DNA of 7,133 nt, taken from assembly GCA_937983065.1 (NCBI GenBank), contig CALKAL010000041.1:1-7133 (forward strand), read 5' to 3'. The DNA is from an uncultured Bacillaceae bacterium (GTDB lineage: Bacteria > Bacillota > Bacilli > Bacillales > Alkalibacillaceae). Positions 6,389 through 7,133 of this stretch are shown one piece after another; within the stretch, counting starts at the first letter, position 1; each line of letters opens with the position of its first letter. The notes beneath the pieces are model-generated. The model worked only from the letters and a program-made list of their open reading frames with translations, was not told where the DNA came from and did no database searches. The position numbers were made by a program, and so were the translations under genes.

Positions 6389-6417
6389 ATATTACGACTT
6401 TAAAAATTTAAAGTCAA
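6389..6417 (-). promoter_or_regulatory. pyrG promoter (sigma-A type)
   Basis: The minus strand reads TTGACT (6417-6412), 17 bases, TAATAT (6394-6389), then seven bases to the GGG expected at +1 (6381). It starts only six bases past the rpoE stop codon. The spacing and the GGGCTC start fit the pyrG initiation region known from B. subtilis. Confidence 0.75.
6396..6415. repeat. Perfect 20-bp palindrome inside the pyrG promoter spacer
   Basis: GACTTTAAA-AA-TTTAAAGTC is a perfect dyad. It covers four bases of the -35 hexamer and nearly all of the spacer. It has no T-run after it in the rpoE direction, so it does not look like a terminator. It could be a protein operator or an rpoE 3'-end hairpin. 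Confidence 0.65.
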
Positions 6418-6423
6418 GATTAT

Positions 6424-6954
6424 TTAATCGTTATTTACATCATCATACGGTTCTTCTTCATCATCAACAAATTCTAACGGTTCTGTTTCATCTTCAAATT
6501 CCGTATCTTCATCATCTTGATCCTCATCGAAAACTGTTTCTTCCTCAAGGTCATCTTCGTCGAAATCTTCTTCCTCGTCAACTTCCTCTTCATCAACGAG
6601 TAACTCATCCTCGGGTTCTACCGCTGCTTTTTTCTTCTTCTTCTTCTTTTTCGGTTTTTCCTCTTCTTCGTTAAATGGAAGGATGTCATCTTCTATTTGT
6701 TCAAATGGGTACCATGTTTTTAAACCCCACATATTTTGACCGACAGATATAATTTTTCCTTCTACGTTAAGATCCGTGTAAAATTGAACGATGAGTTTAT
6801 TTTGCTCATCCTTCGTTAAACCTTTCACTTCAGAAATGATATTAAATAATTCGCTAAAGTGCATCGCTTTCTTCTCTTCAGCTAAAAGATCATAAGCTAA
6901 GTCCACCATCGCCGTTTCTTCAATTTGCTCTTTCGTATATTTACTTAATGCCAC
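6424..6954 (-). CDS. rpoE: RNA polymerase delta subunit
   Basis: Delta is an accessory RNA polymerase subunit of Gram-positive bacteria; it speeds enzyme recycling and alters promoter selection and sensitivity to the initiating nucleotide. The protein has 176 residues; B. subtilis delta has about 173. Residues 1-85 form the HARE-HTH fold domain, with the conserved FYTDLNVEGK (58-67) and WGLKTWYPF (76-84). Then come EEEE (96-99), a lysine tract (Lys100 and Lys102-109), and a strongly acidic disordered tail from about 113 to 176. The start is GTG at 6954, with AAAGGAG eight bases upstream, giving MALSKYTKEQ; an upstream in-frame TTG at 6978 would place the ribosome-binding site inside the gene. 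It lies upstream of pyrG, as in B. subtilis, but transcripts probably end at the pyrG leader terminator. Confidence 0.95.
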   Translation of the reverse strand: MALSKYTKEQIEETAMVDLAYDLLAEEKKAMHFSELFNIISEVKGLTKDEQNKLIVQFYTDLNVEGKIISVGQNMWGLKTWYPFEQIEDDILPFNEEEEKPKKKKKKKKAAVEPEDELLVDEEEVDEEEDFDEDDLEEETVFDEDQDDEDTEFEDETEPLEFVDDEEEPYDDVNND

Positions 6955-6962
6955 TTTTCGCA

Positions 6963-6969
6963 CTCCTTT
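6963..6969 (-). promoter_or_regulatory. rpoE ribosome binding site
   Basis: AAAGGAG lies eight bases before the GTG at 6954. It decides that start over the in-frame TTG at 6978. Confidence 0.88.
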
Positions 6970-7012
6970 ACTAGTCAAATCCGAAACTGTAATTCGTATT
7001 TTTCTAGTTTAC

Positions 7013-7040
7013 AGAATACCACATATTAAATTCAATTCAA
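7013..7040 (-). promoter_or_regulatory. Probable rpoE promoter (sigma-A, extended -10)
   Basis: The minus strand reads TTGAAT (7040-7035), 16 bases, TATTCT (7018-7013), with TGG directly before the -10 as an extended element. It lies about 60 bases upstream of the GTG start in AT-rich sequence. No other gene is visible between here and the window end. Confidence 0.55.
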
Positions 7041-7133
7041 GCTATTTCAACTAAATATTAAACAAATTATTTTTGGGTGAAAAATAACGGATATTTAGTA
7101 ACGTTTTTTTGATTAAAAAAGTCGTTATTTATG

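Noticed and set aside
7082..7130. Inverted arms AAATAACG and CGTTATTT, with AT-rich partial pairing between them, at the window end
   Set aside because: It could be the terminator of the gene upstream of rpoE, but the stem is weak and interrupted, and the upstream gene lies outside the window, so it cannot be judged.

Overview
The window looks like chromosome of a low-GC, spore-former-type Bacillota of the family Bacillaceae or close to it. It carries the conserved block rpoE, pyrG, spo0F, fbaA, tal, murAB, glpX, known in this order and orientation from Bacillus subtilis. All seven genes are on the minus strand, so transcription runs from high to low coordinates. There are no transposases, phage genes, CRISPR arrays, tRNAs or rRNAs. 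The window begins just past the 3' end of glpX (rho is the usual next gene) and ends upstream of rpoE.

Layout from the upstream end: 6955-7133 holds a sigma-A-type promoter for rpoE. rpoE (6424-6954) encodes the RNA polymerase delta subunit. The 268-base gap 6156-6423 holds the pyrG promoter and a leader that reads like the CTP-sensing attenuator of B. subtilis pyrG: a transcript expected to start GGGCUC, then an intrinsic terminator. pyrG (4554-6155) is CTP synthase. A Spo0F-type single-domain response regulator follows (4069-4446). Then come three central carbon genes and one cell-wall gene: fbaA (3118-3981), tal (2393-3043), murAB (1051-2337) and glpX (66-1028). The run ends in a strong intrinsic terminator immediately after glpX.

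FbaA, Tal and GlpX act on the same sugar-phosphate pool: glycolytic and gluconeogenic aldolase, a transaldolase-family enzyme, and fructose-1,6-bisphosphatase. MurAB commits UDP-GlcNAc to peptidoglycan. PyrG makes CTP, and delta tunes RNA polymerase.

The main surprise is PyrG. The synthetase domain is canonical, but the glutaminase domain has lost two of its three catalytic residues: the nucleophilic Cys is Ser381 and the catalytic Glu is Gln508. Several surrounding signature motifs are altered too, while the fold, the reading frame and the CTP-sensing leader are kept. This predicts a CTP synthase that uses free ammonia and not glutamine, or one with a changed role. The next gene, the Spo0F-like regulator, keeps all phosphorylation residues but is far more divergent from B. 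subtilis Spo0F than its neighbours are from their counterparts. The pyrG leader also has unexplained structure: a 13-bp inverted repeat enclosing the terminator and a perfect 20-bp palindrome inside the promoter spacer.
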